This document shows, piece by piece, positions 45,258 through 54,717 of a stretch of DNA of 64,000 nucleotides. This DNA comes from Octadecabacter dasysiphoniae. Its GTDB lineage: Bacteria; Pseudomonadota; Alphaproteobacteria; Rhodobacterales; Rhodobacteraceae. How positions within the stretch are numbered: position 1 is the stretch's first letter; each line of letters starts with the position of its first letter. The position numbers were made by a program, and so were the translations under genes. The notes under the pieces are model-generated. The model saw nothing but the letters and a program-made list of their open reading frames with translations. It searched no databases and was not told the DNA's origin. The stretch spans positions 1,116,001 to 1,180,000 of the forward strand of contig NZ_JAKGAQ010000001.1 of NCBI RefSeq assembly GCF_021532615.1, written 5' to 3'.

Positions 45258-46477
45258 CGTTTGATGTAGCTGCGGTTCGCGCAGATTTCCCGATTTTGGC
45301 ACGTGAAGTGAACGGCAAGCCGCTGGTGTACCTCGACAATGGGGCCTCTGCGCAAAAGCCGAATGTGGTTATTGATGCGATCAATACCGCCTACGCCCAT
45401 GAATATGCCAATGTTCACCGTGGGTTACATTACCTGTCTAATGTAGCGACGGAAAAATACGAAGGCGTGCGAGGGATCATTGCGCGCTTTCTTGGGGCGT
45501 CTGATGAAAACACGATTGTTCTGAATTCTGGCACGACCGAAGGCATCAACACGGTCGCCTATGGTTGGGCTATGGAAAACATGACCGCGGGGGATGAGAT
45601 TATCCTGAGCGTGATGGAACACCACGCCAATATCGTGCCCTGGCATTTTCTGCGCGAACGCATGGGCGTGAAGCTGGTCTGGGTCGACGTGGACAGCAAT
45701 GGTGATCTGGACCCGCAAAAGGTGCTGGATGCCATGACGCCACGCACCAAATTGATTGCAATTACACATCTTTCCAATGTGTTGGGCACTGTTGTTGATG
45801 TGAAAACCATCTGTCATGCCGCCCGCGAACGCGGTATCGCGACGATGATTGATGGATCGCAGGCCGCTGTGCACATGCCCGTGAATGTCGAAGACCTCGG
45901 GTGTGATTTCTATCCGATTACGGGGCACAAACTCTACGGCCCGTCCGGGTCCGGTGCGATTTACATCCGCGCTGAGAGGATGGCAGAGATGCGCCCGTTT
46001 CTTGGGGGCGGTGATATGATCCGCGAAGTTCACAAAGATCACGTGATCTACAACGACGCGCCGATGAAATTTGAGGCCGGCACACCGGGCATCGTGCAGA
46101 CCATCGGCCTTGGCGTCGCGTTGGAATATATGATGGGGCTGGGGATGGACAACATCGCGGCCCACGAACGCACGTTGCGTGATTATGCCCGTGCGCGGTT
46201 GGACGGTTTGAACTGGCTGAACGTGCAGGGCACGAGCGCTGATAAAGCGGCGATTTTCAGCTTTACGTTGGACGGTGCGGCCCATGCCCACGACATTTCC
46301 ACAGTGCTTGATAAAAAGGGCGTCGCGGTGCGGGCAGGGCAGCACTGCACGGGGCCGTTGATGGATCACCTTGGGCTGAGTGCGACGTGCCGTGCGTCTT
46401 TTGCGATGTACAATACGGAGGCCGAGGTGGATGCTTTGGTCGATGCGCTTGAATTGTGCCACAAGTTGTTTGCCTAA
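45254..46477 (+). CDS. sufS: Group II cysteine desulfurase SufS
   Basis: A 407-residue PLP enzyme that mobilises sulfur for the SUF system. Lys226 in ITGHKLYGPSG is the PLP lysine and Cys365 in RAGQHCTGPLM the catalytic Cys in the short loop of group II. Starts DFPILAREVNGKPLVYLDNGAS. It begins in an ATGA overlap with the Yip1-type gene; the frame could be extended but the family start is here. No sufE, sufU or sufT gene follows: next is a tRNA gene. Its sulfur acceptor must be encoded elsewhere. Confidence 0.97.
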   Translation: MTFDVAAVRADFPILAREVNGKPLVYLDNGASAQKPNVVIDAINTAYAHEYANVHRGLHYLSNVATEKYEGVRGIIARFLGASDENTIVLNSGTTEGINTVAYGWAMENMTAGDEIILSVMEHHANIVPWHFLRERMGVKLVWVDVDSNGDLDPQKVLDAMTPRTKLIAITHLSNVLGTVVDVKTICHAARERGIATMIDGSQAAVHMPVNVEDLGCDFYPITGHKLYGPSGSGAIYIRAERMAEMRPFLGGGDMIREVHKDHVIYNDAPMKFEAGTPGIVQTIGLGVALEYMMGLGMDNIAAHERTLRDYARARLDGLNWLNVQGTSADKAAIFSFTLDGAAHAHDISTVLDKKGVAVRAGQHCTGPLMDHLGLSATCRASFAMYNTEAEVDALVDALELCHKLFA

Positions 46478-46506
46478 GGCACGGCGCGGCGATATAGCGA
46501 CACCGT

Positions 46507-46583
<77 letters not shown>

Positions 46584-46661
46584 TTTGCCCTTCTCTAAAC
46601 CGGTGCCGTGAATGTGATCAGCGTCGTATCGGCCTTGACGTCGCTGTGATTAAGCGCAGGT

Positions 46662-46682
46662 TTGAATGTAATTAACATTCAA
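46662..46682 (+). promoter_or_regulatory. Perfect inverted repeat touching the ribosome site of the importer operon
   Basis: TTGAATGT and ACATTCAA, separated by AATTA, form an eight-base-arm palindrome whose end merges with AAGGAG of the substrate-binding-protein gene. As DNA it is a plausible dimer operator; as RNA the hairpin would sit against the ribosome site and could limit translation. Confidence 0.5.
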
Positions 46683-46692
46683 GGAGACAGAC

Positions 46693-48270
46693 ATGGGCCG
46701 GACATTTGGCAAATCTTTTGTGCTGGGCGGGGCGTTGTCGCTGGCGGCGATCAGCGTGCAGGCGGAAACATTCAATTGGGCGTCCACGACGGACCCGCAA
46801 ACGATGGACCCGCATGCTGTGAACTCTGCGCCGGTGCTGTCGTTTCTGAACAATATTTACGAAGGTTTGGTGCGGCGCGGCAAGGATATGTCGATTGAAC
46901 CATCGCTGGCGACATCATGGGAGCCTTTGGAGGGTGAAAACGGCTGGCGTTTCAACCTTCGTGAAGGCGTGACATTCGCGGACGGATCCGCGTTTACGGC
47001 CGCTGACGTGATGTTTTCGTATGAACGTGCGTCAAACGAGGCCGCCGATGTGCGCAGCTGGTTTGCGCCGGTGACGGATGTGCGTGTGGTTGACGATTTC
47101 ACCATCGATTTTGTGACGTCCGCGCCGAACCCTTTGTTCCCATCCTCCATCGCGAACTTCATGATTTTGGACAGCGATTGGGCCACGGCGAATGATGCAG
47201 CCCTTCCGGCGCGCGACGCTGAGAATTTTGCCACCCTGAACGTGAACGGCACAGGCCCGTTTACCGTGGCGTCCCGTGATCCCGGTGTGAAAACGGTGCT
47301 GACGCCCAACGCGAGCTGGTGGGACACCGCAGAGCACAACGTAACCGAGGCGACGTTTACACCCATCGGCAATTCGGCGACGGGCCTTGCGGCGCTGTTG
47401 TCTGGTGACATTGATTTCATCCAGCCGATCCCGTTGCAGGACGTGGCACAGGTTGAATCCCGCGACGGGTTCAGCGTGCTTGAAGGCGAAGAAACCCGCG
47501 TCATCATGTTCGGCTTTGGCCATGAACACGACACGCTGCTGTATTCCACGGACGTTACAGACGTGAACCCGTTTCAGGACCCGCGCGTGCGCATGGCTGC
47601 CGGTCACGCCTTGGACATGGCGAGCATTGACCGCGTGTTGTTCCGCGGCAAGATTGAGACCGCGAACCAGTTGGTCCCTGCGGGCATTTCCGGCTATTCC
47701 GATGCCAATGAAAACCGCCCCGACTATGACCCGGAGCGCGCCAAAGAACTGCTGGCAGAGGCGGGGTATCCCGATGGGTTCACCTTTGGTCTGAAGTGCA
47801 CGAATGACCGCTACATCAACGACGAAGCGTTGTGTCGTGCTGCGGCATCCATGTTTGCTGCCGTTGGTCTGAACGCGGAACTCAGCACGGGTCCGGTACG
47901 TGATTACTGGCCACAGCTGCGCGAGGATGATTTCGATATGTACCTGCTGGGCTGGTCGCCCGGCACGTTCGATATGGAACACCCGATCCGGTTCTTGCTG
48001 CATTCCCAGGACGACGAAGCCAAGCTTGGGTCATGGAACTTTGGCAACTATTCCAACGCCCGCGTTGATGAATTGCTGCCGCTGATCCAGCAGGAAATCG
48101 ATGCGGATGCGCGTCAGGCCATGATCGATGAGGTTGTGCAAATCACGCAGGATGAAGTCGCTTATATCCCTCTTTACACCCAGCCGCTGATCTGGGCGAG
48201 CAAGGACAACATCGACCTGACACAGCGGGCCGATAACTTCTTTATGCTGCGCTGGGTCACGGTGAATTAA
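46693..48270 (+). CDS. ABC importer substrate-binding protein (dipeptide/oligopeptide type)
   Basis: A 525-residue periplasmic binding protein of the SBP_bac_5 family. Signal peptide residues 1-26 (GRTFGKSFVLGGALSLAAISVQAETF), then SBP signatures DPQTMDPHA, NIYEGLVRRGKDMSIEPSLATSWE, and DFDMYLLGWSPGTFDMEHP. AGGAG precedes the ATG. First gene of a four-gene importer unit; ligand may be peptides, nickel, glutathione or sugars and cannot be decided here. A perfect palindrome lies at its ribosome site. Confidence 0.92.
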   Translation: MGRTFGKSFVLGGALSLAAISVQAETFNWASTTDPQTMDPHAVNSAPVLSFLNNIYEGLVRRGKDMSIEPSLATSWEPLEGENGWRFNLREGVTFADGSAFTAADVMFSYERASNEAADVRSWFAPVTDVRVVDDFTIDFVTSAPNPLFPSSIANFMILDSDWATANDAALPARDAENFATLNVNGTGPFTVASRDPGVKTVLTPNASWWDTAEHNVTEATFTPIGNSATGLAALLSGDIDFIQPIPLQDVAQVESRDGFSVLEGEETRVIMFGFGHEHDTLLYSTDVTDVNPFQDPRVRMAAGHALDMASIDRVLFRGKIETANQLVPAGISGYSDANENRPDYDPERAKELLAEAGYPDGFTFGLKCTNDRYINDEALCRAAASMFAAVGLNAELSTGPVRDYWPQLREDDFDMYLLGWSPGTFDMEHPIRFLLHSQDDEAKLGSWNFGNYSNARVDELLPLIQQEIDADARQAMIDEVVQITQDEVAYIPLYTQPLIWASKDNIDLTQRADNFFMLRWVTVN

Positions 48271-48295
48271 GCACGATTAGATAAGCAGAAAGGCA

Positions 48296-49270
48296 ATGGT
48301 GTATTTCATCGCAAAACGGCTGATCCAATCAGTCTTTGTCATGCTGGCCGTTGCCTTTCTGGCGTTTTCCCTGTTCCGGTTTGTGGGCGATCCGATCACC
48401 CAAATGACGGGGGTTGAAACGTCTGTCGCAGACCAAGAACGTCTGCGCGAAGACCTTGGGTTGAACGACCCGTTTGTGTATCAATTCGCGCGGTTTACGG
48501 GCGACATGTTGCAGGGCGATTTCGGGTTTTCGTATCGCACACGCCAACCTGTTGCCGAGATGATTGCGACGCGGATACCCGCCACGCTTGAGCTTGGGAT
48601 TGTGGCGCTTTTGATATCTTTGTTTGTCGGGATTCCTGCAGGGGTCTACACCGCGCTGCGGCCAAGGGGTGTTGCGACGCAAGCGATCCTGATGCTGACG
48701 CTGGTGGGGGTGTCGATCCCCACGTTTGTCATCGGAATCATGTTGATTTTCTTTTTCGGGGTGCAGCTTGGCTGGCTGCCGACCTTTGGGCGGGGCGGCA
48801 CCGTGCACCTTGGCGGATGGGAAACATCGTTTCTGACGGTGGATGGTTGGCGCGCGCTGATCCTGCCAGCGATCACGCTGGGGGTGTATCAATTGACGCT
48901 GACCATGCGGCTGGTGCGCGCTGAAATGATGGAGGTTATGCAATCCGATTACATCCGCTTTGCCACCGCGCGCGGTGTTCCTATGGGGCGGCTCTATTTC
49001 AAACACGCGCTGGCCAATACGATGGTGCCTGTGATCACCATCATCGGTTTGCAATTTGGCGGTGTTATCGCATTTTCAATCGTGACTGAGTCCGTGTTCC
49101 AGTGGCCGGGGATGGGGTTGTTGTTTCTTGAATCGATCCGCTTTGTCGATATCCCGGTGATGGGCGTTTACCTTGTGGTGATCGCGTTTTTCTTCGTGCT
49201 GGTGAACCTGATTGTTGATCTGCTTTACGTCGTGATCGACCCGCGTTTGCGTATCAGGGATGTGTCGTGA
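48296..49270 (+). CDS. ABC importer permease, DppB-like
   Basis: A 324-residue inner-membrane permease with six hydrophobic helices. It has the family start (AKRLIQSVFVMLAVAFLAFSLFRFVGDP) and the EAA-like loop VRAEMMEVMQSDYIRFATARGVPMGRLYFKHALANT that contacts the ATPase. One base overlaps the next permease start (TGATG). The first permease of the pair, as in Dpp/Opp systems. Confidence 0.93.
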   Translation: MVYFIAKRLIQSVFVMLAVAFLAFSLFRFVGDPITQMTGVETSVADQERLREDLGLNDPFVYQFARFTGDMLQGDFGFSYRTRQPVAEMIATRIPATLELGIVALLISLFVGIPAGVYTALRPRGVATQAILMLTLVGVSIPTFVIGIMLIFFFGVQLGWLPTFGRGGTVHLGGWETSFLTVDGWRALILPAITLGVYQLTLTMRLVRAEMMEVMQSDYIRFATARGVPMGRLYFKHALANTMVPVITIIGLQFGGVIAFSIVTESVFQWPGMGLLFLESIRFVDIPVMGVYLVVIAFFFVLVNLIVDLLYVVIDPRLRIRDVS

Positions 49271-50175
49271 TGCGGGACTTCATCAAACGATACGAAGGGT
49301 TGTACCTGTTCAGCCGGTCCCCCGCCGTGATCATCGCGGCAATCGTCGGGCTGGCCATTATTATTGGGGCGGTGTTCGCGCCGTGGATTGCGCCTGTGAA
49401 CCCCTATGATCTGTCGTCGTTTTCGCTGATGGACGGATTGTTGCCCCCCGTGTGGGAGGAATTTGGCACCGAACGGTTCCTGCTGGGCACGGACGATCAG
49501 GGCCGCGATATGATTTCGTCGATCCTGTATGGGGCGCGATTGTCGCTGATTATTGGTGTGTCGGCGATGATCATCGCGACGGTTCTGGGCGTCGGGCTTG
49601 GGCTGGCGGCCGGGTATTTCGGTGGGCGGTTTGACGCTGTTGTGATGCGGATAGCGGACATTCAACTGGCATTGCCTGCGATCCTTACAGCGCTTTTGAT
49701 TGACGGCATCGCGCGGGGGATTTTACCGCCCGAGGTGCAAGAAGATGTGCGCGTGGCGGTGCTGACCATCGCGATTGCGCTGTCTTTATGGGTGAATTTT
49801 GCACGCACCGCGCGGGCATCGACGTTTGTGCAGATGAACAAGGAATACGTGCAGGCGGCGGTGATGCAGGGCCAGCATCCGATCCGCGTGATGTTTGTGC
49901 ATATCTTGCCCAATATCCTTGGGCCGCTGTTGGTGATTATGACCGTCGATCTGGCGAGCGCGATTTTGCTTGAGGCGACGTTGTCTTTCCTTGGCATCGG
50001 CCTTCCGGCGGACAGCCCCAGCCTTGGCACGTTGATCCGCATCGGAATGCAATTCCTGCTGTCGGGCGAGTGGTGGATTTTGTGGATACCGACCCTGTTT
50101 CTGGTGGCGCTTGTGGTGTCCATCAACGTCGTCGGGGATTTCCTGCGTGATGTCTTTAATCCGAGGTTGCGCTGA
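49270..50175 (+). CDS. ABC importer permease, DppC-like
   Basis: A 301-residue permease with an N-terminal segment typical of DppC and the loop RASTFVQMNKEYVQAAVMQGQHPIRVMFVHILPNILGP for ATPase contact. The start is the ATG in the TGATG overlap with the preceding permease; the GTG three bases before it is equally in frame but out of step. TGATG again couples it to the ATPase gene. Confidence 0.93.
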   Translation: MRDFIKRYEGLYLFSRSPAVIIAAIVGLAIIIGAVFAPWIAPVNPYDLSSFSLMDGLLPPVWEEFGTERFLLGTDDQGRDMISSILYGARLSLIIGVSAMIIATVLGVGLGLAAGYFGGRFDAVVMRIADIQLALPAILTALLIDGIARGILPPEVQEDVRVAVLTIAIALSLWVNFARTARASTFVQMNKEYVQAAVMQGQHPIRVMFVHILPNILGPLLVIMTVDLASAILLEATLSFLGIGLPADSPSLGTLIRIGMQFLLSGEWWILWIPTLFLVALVVSINVVGDFLRDVFNPRLR

Positions 50176-51866
50176 TGTTGCGGGTTGAAAACCTCACCGT
50201 GAAATTCCCGTCGCGGTTTGGCGATGTGACGGCTGTTGAAGACATGGTGATGTCCATTGATGTCGGAGAAATCCACGGGCTGGTCGGCGAAAGCGGGGCA
50301 GGGAAGTCGACCGTGGGGGCCGCCATCATCGGGCTGTTGCAAAAGCCGGGATATGTTGCGGACGGGGACATGATGCTGGGCGATACAGACCTGCGCAGGC
50401 TGGACCGGTTTGAGGCACACGCCCTGCGCGGCAAACGTATTTCGATGATTTTCCAAGACCCGCAAACCAGCCTGAACCCGTTAATGCGGATCGAGGATCA
50501 GTTGATTGAAACGATCCTTGCGCATGAGGATATTTCGGTCGCAGATGCCAGAACCCGCGCCGTTGATCTGCTGGATGAAATGGGGATCGAAAACGCAGCC
50601 GCCCGCATGCAGTCCTACCCGCACCAGTTTTCCGGGGGGATGCGCCAGCGGGTCGTTATTGCATTGGCGCTGTGTACCAACCCCGAATTGATTATTGCGG
50701 ATGAACCGACGACGGCGCTGGATGTGGCCGTGCAATCCCAAGTGCTGGATTTGATCCGGCGTCTTGCGGATGTGCGAAAGGTCGGGTTCATGCTGATCAC
50801 CCATGACATCGGCGTCATCGCCCAGATTGCCGATACGGTCACGGTGATGCGCCACGGCAAGATGATTGAAAATGGCCCGACCGCGCAGGTTTTGGGCCAA
50901 CCCAAAGAGGATTACACCAAGCAGCTGATGGCGGCCGTGCCGCCGCTGGATCGAAAGATTGCGCGGTTCAAAGTTCCGGATGAAGACGGCATTATCACGC
51001 CGTCCGAAGCCCGCGGAAACGCGGCAGAGGCGTGGTTGATGCGCGGGATCAAAGAAGATCCGATCGGGCTGACGCTGGATCAGGTCAACGTTGCATTCCC
51101 CGGTGTGCGCACGTCCCTGTGGAAAAAGCCCGATCCTTATGTCGCGCTGCGCGATATTTCGTTTGATGTGAAACCGGGCACGGTTGTCGGGATTGTGGGC
51201 GAAAGCGGGTCGGGTAAATCGACACTGGCCAAAACGCTGACCGGATTGATCAAACCTGTGAGCGGGACCATGACGATGGGGGGCGCACCATTGCCGGGCG
51301 GGCGAGAACGCGCGCGCAATCATCCGTCGCGCCAATTGATCCAGATGGTGTTTCAGGACCCGTTTTCTTCGCTGAATTCGCGCCACCGCATTGGGGCCAT
51401 TCTGGCCGAACCGCTGTGGCTATACGGGTTGGAAACCGACAAGGACGCGCGGCGCAAATTGTGCATCGACATGCTGTCCCTTGTGGGGATGCCACCCGAG
51501 GCCATCGACAAATATCCGCACCAGTTTTCAGGCGGCCAACGTCAACGTATCGCCGTGGCGCGCGCGTTGCTGGCCCGCCCGAAGGTGTTGATTTGTGATG
51601 AACCGACCAGCGCGCTGGATGTGTCGATACAGGCGCAATTGCTGAACCTTTTGAAAGGCTTGCAAGCCGCGTTTGGCCTGACGGTCGTGTTTATCAGCCA
51701 TAACCTGTCGGTTGTGCGGCAGATGGCGGATGACGTGGTTGTGTTGCGAAACGGCAAAATCCGAGAGGTCGGTGCGTCCGAGACCGTTTATACAACGCCG
51801 ACTGCCGATTACACCAAACGCCTGTTGGCGCTGACGCCCGTGATGCCTGCCGCGTGGCGCGCCTGA
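50175..51866 (+). CDS. Fused double ABC ATPase of the importer (DppD-DppF type)
   Basis: A 563-residue protein with two nucleotide-binding domains in one chain. Domain 1: Walker A GESGAGKSTVG (38-48), signature FSGGMRQRVVIA, Walker B LIIADEPTTALD. Domain 2: Walker A GESGSGKSTLAK, signature FSGGQRQRIAVARAL, Walker B VLICDEPTSALD. Fusion replaces the separate DppD and DppF subunits of many importers. ATG overlaps the permease stop by one base. The 3' end is 14 bases from the convergent peroxidase gene. Confidence 0.95.
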   Translation: MLRVENLTVKFPSRFGDVTAVEDMVMSIDVGEIHGLVGESGAGKSTVGAAIIGLLQKPGYVADGDMMLGDTDLRRLDRFEAHALRGKRISMIFQDPQTSLNPLMRIEDQLIETILAHEDISVADARTRAVDLLDEMGIENAAARMQSYPHQFSGGMRQRVVIALALCTNPELIIADEPTTALDVAVQSQVLDLIRRLADVRKVGFMLITHDIGVIAQIADTVTVMRHGKMIENGPTAQVLGQPKEDYTKQLMAAVPPLDRKIARFKVPDEDGIITPSEARGNAAEAWLMRGIKEDPIGLTLDQVNVAFPGVRTSLWKKPDPYVALRDISFDVKPGTVVGIVGESGSGKSTLAKTLTGLIKPVSGTMTMGGAPLPGGRERARNHPSRQLIQMVFQDPFSSLNSRHRIGAILAEPLWLYGLETDKDARRKLCIDMLSLVGMPPEAIDKYPHQFSGGQRQRIAVARALLARPKVLICDEPTSALDVSIQAQLLNLLKGLQAAFGLTVVFISHNLSVVRQMADDVVVLRNGKIREVGASETVYTTPTADYTKRLLALTPVMPAAWRA

Positions 51867-51880
51867 TCGGATTGGCGCGT

Positions 51881-54568
51881 CTACGTGAGCGCCTTTGCCT
51901 CGCGGGCGGTGACGATGTGGCGGGCGGCCTGCGGGCGCAGATGAGGGCAGCGCCATTGCGGGAACAACGCCAGAATTTCATCACGTGCCGCTTGATCAAG
52001 CGCGCTTAGGGCTTCGGCGCCTGGAAAGAAGCTTTCGGATGGGATGCCTTCGGCGATGACGATCTGGTGGGTGTCAAACGCGATGTGGATATAGGTCACG
52101 TCGCCGCCCTCGATGCGGCGGATACTGGCATCATTGGTGAGCGCTTTGGCGGGGGCCAGAACCTCGTCCGTGCCGCAGTGCATTTCAACGCGCCAGCCGT
52201 CCAGCATCATACGGTGCTGCGGAGAAACGAGCAGATCGCGGGTGTTGTCCATGGCCCCTTTGCGGATCAGGATCGGCGCGAGATCGCCCTGCGCGGGAAC
52301 GGTCGCGCGGCCAATCCATGCGATGGGTTGCAGGCCCGCGTCCATTGTCCAGACACGATCCCCGATGGCCAGATCCTCAATCGGGATTTTGCCGCGTTCG
52401 GTGATGATCAGGGTGCCCAGCGTGAAACAGGTGATGCGTTCGATGGATTTGAACGCAAAGCCATCGTCGGTGTCATTGCCGTTATCGTCGAGGTAGAACA
52501 CTTGGCCGTCGACGCCGTTCGCCTCCAGTTCGACTCGGGCGTTGGCATCCAGTTGCAAGGTGTCAAAGCCTTTGCCGCCGAATAGATCATCCAGTTCCGC
52601 GCCGTTTTCAACGATGATCTTGTCGTCGCCTTTGCCTGCATTGACGGAACCGAACACGGAGGTGCGCCCGGCAAGCGTGATTTCGTCTTCGCCGTCACCA
52701 GTGCAGAGTTCACCGCTTACCGTGGCGCGGCCATCCAGCGTGACGCTGTCGTTTCCGTCGCCCATCATGATGTTGCCGCCCACTGCGGCCATGTCTGTGA
52801 CGACAAGGGTATCGTCGCCCAGGCTGGCGCGCAGGTCGCCGTTCAGATCGGCGGTGCCGCTAAGGTGCACGGTGTCGTTGCCGCTGGCCATGCGAACATC
52901 GCCGTTGATGGTTCCGCTTGTGGCGATCAGGGTGTCATCGCCTTTGGACATATCAACGTCGCCGTTGATGGTTGATCCGCCTGACAGTGTGATCGTGTCG
53001 TTGCCGCCGCCTGTATTAATAGGGCTGTTCAGTGTTTTTGCGGCAAGGTCGATGGTGTCGTCAAACCAAGTGGTTTCAACATCATCGATGTCGCTTTGAC
53101 TGCGGTCCGCGGCGAGGAAAACATCGTCTTGCACCATGTCGACGTCAGAATTGCGTTCGATAATGTCAGCAAGGGTGCTGGCCTGCACTTGCGCGATGAT
53201 GTCTGCGCCAAGGGCCGGGTCTAGATCACCAAAGGTATCATCAGCGGCGCGAGTGCGGGCGAATTGATCCGCAACGATATAGGTGAAAAGGGGGCCGAGC
53301 TTGGTGTCGTCGATTGAATCTTCGGCGAGGCCGCCAACCCAAAGATCAACCTGAAAGACGTCCGTGTAGGCCGCAGCCAGTCGCGCCTGAACATCCAAAT
53401 CACTGGTGATAATGGAAAAATCAAGGGGGGCGAGCGTGGCAGGATCGATATCACCGATCAGCTGTGCACGGGTTTCAATGTAACTTTCCAGACCATGATC
53501 AAGGCCGCGCGCGAGGTTCAGCGCCGCGAGGGAGAAGCCGGACACACCATCGGGTGTTTCTAGAAAGAAGTTCAGATCATCCACGATTTCGGTGTCGAGT
53601 TCTTGCGCTGTTGCGCTGAGTTGGCCGCGCAGGATTGCCTCGATCCCCGACTCCTCAACAGGGGAGTGGTTGAAGAAGGCATCCATCAAATCCATGGAAC
53701 CCGCATCGGTGCCGTCGTCGTTCATCATATCGATGTTTGACGACACCAGCGTGTGGCCGAACCGGAAGGCGGCGGTGGAAAATTCCACCGATACTTCGCC
53801 GGATGCGTCCGGTTCGACGTCCGTGTCATCCACGGCGCCGCCGACCAAATGGGGCAGCCATTCGTTGTAGGTGATCGATTGCAGTTCATATTCAACGATA
53901 GAACGCGCGGCATCATACAGCTGTTCGTCGTCCCAATCGGGGTGGTCTTCGGCCAGCTTTTCGGCCCAGTGATTGTGTTCGCGCACAAAGGTTGTGTGCA
54001 GCGACAGAAGGTTCGGGTTTTCGTTCGCGCGCACGTCGCCAGCCAAATAAACGGGATCGTCGCCTTCGATATCGCCGGCCATGAAACTGTCGGCGTCGGC
54101 ATCCGGCAGCATGTCTGCGGCCGATGTTGTATCGTCTTGCATGCGCAGTTTGCCGCCTTCAAAGCTGCGCAAATCATCCATGCGGGCGTCGGTTGATCCG
54201 TAGACCTGCGATCCGTCGATCTGCCATGTGACGACGTTTGTGGGTGCAATCGTTTCGCCGTCTTCGATTTCTTCGGCCACCTGGGATCGCGCGATGTCAT
54301 GGGGCATCCCGACCAGATCGAGCGTACCCGCGTCGTGATCTTCGGGGGACAGCACCATGTCGTGGTCTAGAAACTGCCCGAAGGTGGTGAACAACGTGCT
54401 CAGGCCTGCGGCGTTCGGATTGTCGCCGTCTTGATCGAACACGACCATCGACACGGTGACCGGATCGGCACCGCCGCTAAATGTCTCGGAGATCCCGTCT
54501 TCGTAACGGGCCTCAACGAGACGTTCCTGAGCTTCGATCTTCGCAAGAAAAGGACAACTACTTGTCAT
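51881..54568 (-). CDS. Animal-type heme peroxidase fused to RTX-like repeats and a Hint domain
   Basis: An 895-residue probably secreted enzyme. Residues 1-500 form an animal-type (peroxinectin-like) heme peroxidase: distal His69 (FGQFLDHDMVLSP), catalytic Arg196 (FVREHNHW) and proximal His272 (FRFGHTLVSSN). Residues about 519-673 carry eight repeats of about 20 residues with GDGNDSVTL/GDDTLVVT, an RTX-like calcium-binding beta roll. Residues 714-850 form a Hint (Hedgehog/intein-type) domain starting at Cys714 (CFTLGTLI.TERG, IEDLAIGDRVWT), with VSPQHRMM later, so autoprocessing is plausible. ATG follows GAAGG; a GTG one codon earlier is possible. No N-terminal signal peptide, in line with type I export. 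Confidence 0.9.
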   Translation of the reverse strand: MTSSCPFLAKIEAQERLVEARYEDGISETFSGGADPVTVSMVVFDQDGDNPNAAGLSTLFTTFGQFLDHDMVLSPEDHDAGTLDLVGMPHDIARSQVAEEIEDGETIAPTNVVTWQIDGSQVYGSTDARMDDLRSFEGGKLRMQDDTTSAADMLPDADADSFMAGDIEGDDPVYLAGDVRANENPNLLSLHTTFVREHNHWAEKLAEDHPDWDDEQLYDAARSIVEYELQSITYNEWLPHLVGGAVDDTDVEPDASGEVSVEFSTAAFRFGHTLVSSNIDMMNDDGTDAGSMDLMDAFFNHSPVEESGIEAILRGQLSATAQELDTEIVDDLNFFLETPDGVSGFSLAALNLARGLDHGLESYIETRAQLIGDIDPATLAPLDFSIITSDLDVQARLAAAYTDVFQVDLWVGGLAEDSIDDTKLGPLFTYIVADQFARTRAADDTFGDLDPALGADIIAQVQASTLADIIERNSDVDMVQDDVFLAADRSQSDIDDVETTWFDDTIDLAAKTLNSPINTGGGNDTITLSGGSTINGDVDMSKGDDTLIATSGTINGDVRMASGNDTVHLSGTADLNGDLRASLGDDTLVVTDMAAVGGNIMMGDGNDSVTLDGRATVSGELCTGDGEDEITLAGRTSVFGSVNAGKGDDKIIVENGAELDDLFGGKGFDTLQLDANARVELEANGVDGQVFYLDDNGNDTDDGFAFKSIERITCFTLGTLIITERGKIPIEDLAIGDRVWTMDAGLQPIAWIGRATVPAQGDLAPILIRKGAMDNTRDLLVSPQHRMMLDGWRVEMHCGTDEVLAPAKALTNDASIRRIEGGDVTYIHIAFDTHQIVIAEGIPSESFFPGAEALSALDQAARDEILALFPQWRCPHLRPQAARHIVTAREAKALT

Positions 54569-54656
54569 CACGCACCTTCACCTTGCCCCCGCGATAGGAG
54601 TTAGGGAATTGGCAATCATTTGGCAAATAATTCGTGAAAACAGGGGGTTATTATGC

Positions 54657-54683
54657 ACAAAGCCCGAACAGTGATGTCCGGGC
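54657..54683 (-). terminator. Terminator-like hairpin after the DUF882 gene
   Basis: On the minus strand GCCCGgACA and TGTtCGGGC pair around a four-base loop and end in TTTG, 34 bases after the gene. The U-tract is short. Confidence 0.55.
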
Positions 54684-54717
54684 CTTGGTATTGTTCACGG
54701 GTTTGTGATGGTTGGGC

